Source: Rhizobium sp. 007
GTDB lineage: Bacteria; Pseudomonadota; Alphaproteobacteria; Rhizobiales; Rhizobiaceae
DNA: 64,000 nucleotides
Reading direction: 5' to 3'
Assembly: GCF_015353075.1 (NCBI RefSeq)
Contig: NZ_CP064188.1
Location: forward strand, 2,170,001 to 2,234,000
The position numbers and the translations under genes are program-made. Every line of letters begins with the position of its first letter. The stretch's first letter is position 1. Shown here one piece after another: positions 62,661 to 64,000 of the stretch. The notes beneath the pieces were generated by a model. The model saw nothing but the letters and a program-made list of their open reading frames with translations, was not told where the DNA came from and did not search any database.

Positions 62661-63938
62661 ATGAAACGCACCCGCATCGGCTTGTGGGCGGCCTCGACGC
62701 TGCTTGCAGCCACGGCGCTGTCGGGTATTGCCCAGGCGCAGGAACTCACCGTTTTTTGCGACGATATCGGCTTCGGCTGCCTGACCATGGATCCCGTCGT
62801 CAAACGATACGAATCCGAAAATCCAGGCGTCAAGGTCAAGCTCGAGACCGTTCCCTATCAGTCGCTCGTCGAAAGCCTGCCGGTGCAGCTCGAATCCGGC
62901 GAGGGCCCCGATGCGGCGATCATCACCGACCTCGGCGGCCTCAGCCGTTACTATCTCGACCTGACGCCTTATGTGAACGCGGCGAATTTCGAGAAGGAAT
63001 ACAGCCAGACCCTGCAATGGCTGCGTGGCTCCAATCCGACGAGCAAGGCAATCAACGGCATGCCGACGACGCTCACCGTCAATGGCGCCTATGTCAATCT
63101 CACCTTGTTCGAGCAGGCGGGCGTTCCGGTTCCCAAGGAGGGCGCAACCTGGGCCGAATGGGCCGAAGCGACACGCAAGGTGGCCAAGGCGACCAACACC
63201 GAATACGCCATGGAGATGGACCGCTCTGGCCACCGCTTTGCAAGCCTTGCCATCAGCTACGGCGCCGAATTGGTCGATGACCAGGGCAAACCGGTTGTCG
63301 ACAAGGGGCTGAAGGATGCCGTCGAACAGTTCGTGGCCTGGCACAAGGACGGAACAATGCCGATGGACCTTTGGGGAGCGGTCGGCGGCGCAACGCATCG
63401 CGAACTCTTCTCAGATTTCCTGAATGCCAAGACCGTGCTTTACTTCGGCGGTTCCTGGACGCTCAGCCAGATGGACAAGGAAGTCGGGGACCTCTTCGAC
63501 TGGCAGGTGGCACCTGCGCCCTGCGGGCCCTCATCGTGCACCGTCATGCCGGGCGGCGGAGCGCTCGTCGGCTTCAAGCATACCAAACAGCCCGAAGCGG
63601 TCGGCAAGCTGATCGACTATATCGCCCAGTCGAAGAACAACGCCGAAATCGTCTCGGCGGCCGTGGAGATTCCGGCGGCAAAATCGCTAATCGAAAATGG
63701 CGTGACCTATCCGAGCGCCTCTGAGCGTACGCAGCAATCACTTTCGACCTTCATCGCCCAGATCCCGAAAATGGCGCCGGCCGCCTATCGCTTCCAGGGC
63801 TGGCGCTATCAGCGTGCCATGATGAACGCGCTGACGACGCGCATCAGCCAGGTCCTGAATAGCGAATTGGAGGTCGATGCAGCACTTGACCGTGTCAAGC
63901 AGGATGTCGAGCTCGCCATCAAGGCGGCCGGCCAATAG
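62661..63938 (+). CDS. Sugar ABC transporter periplasmic binding protein (family 1)
   Basis: Periplasmic receptor of 425 residues. A Sec signal (RIGLWAASTLLAATALSGIA, cut near AQAQ) precedes a family 1 solute-binding domain: YESENPGVKVKLETVPYQSL, LESGEGPDAAIITDLGGLSR and, later, the sugar-binding type WTLSQMDKEVGDLFDWQVAP. Two pairs of cysteines (FCDDIGFGC near the N-terminus, PCGPSSC later) could form disulfides. ATG has GGAGG upstream. It opens the rightward operon that continues with the permease at 63965 and is divergent from the dehydrogenases. Confidence 0.93.
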   Translation: MKRTRIGLWAASTLLAATALSGIAQAQELTVFCDDIGFGCLTMDPVVKRYESENPGVKVKLETVPYQSLVESLPVQLESGEGPDAAIITDLGGLSRYYLDLTPYVNAANFEKEYSQTLQWLRGSNPTSKAINGMPTTLTVNGAYVNLTLFEQAGVPVPKEGATWAEWAEATRKVAKATNTEYAMEMDRSGHRFASLAISYGAELVDDQGKPVVDKGLKDAVEQFVAWHKDGTMPMDLWGAVGGATHRELFSDFLNAKTVLYFGGSWTLSQMDKEVGDLFDWQVAPAPCGPSSCTVMPGGGALVGFKHTKQPEAVGKLIDYIAQSKNNAEIVSAAVEIPAAKSLIENGVTYPSASERTQQSLSTFIAQIPKMAPAAYRFQGWRYQRAMMNALTTRISQVLNSELEVDAALDRVKQDVELAIKAAGQ

Positions 63939-63964
63939 ACAGGATGATCCGGAAGGAGAGCGGT

Positions 63965-64000
63965 ATGGCCACAAGGGCTCGACTTGCGACAGTTGCCGGC
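63965..64000 (+). CDS. Start of the next gene, probably an ABC permease (cut by window end)
   Basis: Twelve codons only, beginning ATG GCC ACA AGG, with GGAAGGAG upstream at good distance and 26 bp after the binding-protein stop. A permease is the expected next gene in such operons, but these few residues carry no family signal. Confidence 0.4.
   Translation, partial: MATRARLATVAG

Noticed and set aside
1..64000. tRNA, rRNA, riboswitch, prophage or replication-origin features
   Set aside because: None were recognised by eye. A covariance-model scan would be needed to exclude small RNA elements beyond the one reported.

Overview
The window reads as accessory DNA of an alpha-proteobacterium of the Rhizobium / Agrobacterium / Ensifer group. 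The evidence is a high GC content, dense sugar ABC-transport operons, a rhizobial-style exopolysaccharide (EPS) locus, an alphar14/cuckoo-type small RNA and a FicTA toxin-antitoxin pair. I saw no rRNA, tRNA, replication genes or essential housekeeping genes. A large plasmid, a chromid or an accessory chromosomal region would all fit.

Layout. (1) 1-5751, minus strand: an arabinoside operon with GH51 alpha-L-arabinofuranosidase, ABC ATPase, binding protein and two permeases; the last permease runs off the left edge. (2) 6191-8104, plus: Kup potassium transporter. (3) 8361-14023, minus: a PotABCD-like ABC transporter with a hydantoin/Asp-Glu racemase-like enzyme and a flavin-reductase-like protein, divergent from a GntR regulator (14288-15001). 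(4) 15063-16070: an HSL-type esterase. (5) About 16385-39242: a Wzx/Wzy-type EPS locus in two divergent halves. Leftward are a Wzy-like polymerase, a GT4 transferase, an epimerase and the priming sugar transferase. Rightward are a tiny Tat-signal peptide, a nucleotidyltransferase-fold protein, a PqqD-HPrK fusion, a YdcF protein, WecB, an alpha/alpha-toroid-like protein, WecG, GT4, a Wzz/BY-kinase, an ExoF/Wza-like export protein and Wzx. A convergent GH18 hydrolase closes the locus. The left half is interrupted by two fragments of one IS5-family element around a methyltransferase gene and a DUF1185 remnant. (6) 39832-51370: a glycan locus with an Opp-type transporter, an IolB-like isomerase and a GH39 glycosidase, divergent from LacI and a GH29 alpha-L-fucosidase. 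(7) 51479-56440: a degraded patch with a SnoaL-like gene, a decayed SAM/cyclase/AAA/TPR gene, the small RNA, and a ficTA cassette flanked by about 50-bp inverted repeats. (8) 56459-58416: GntR regulator and mannonate dehydratase. (9) 58499-59308: HipA remnant and HipB-like gene. (10) 59463-64000: FadR-type regulator and two Gfo/Idh/MocA dehydrogenases, divergent from a sugar ABC transporter that runs off the right edge.

How it fits together. Most of the window captures and breaks down plant-derived sugars (arabinosides, fucosylated and xylosidic glycans, hexuronates), with each transporter next to its own regulator and enzymes. The EPS locus makes and exports a surface polymer that probably contains N-acetylmannosamine. 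The most unusual content is the peptide / PqqD-HPrK / nucleotidyltransferase trio embedded in the EPS locus, a BY-kinase with a substituted P-loop lysine, the triple anti-Shine-Dalgarno small RNA, and the inverted-repeat-bounded ficTA unit.
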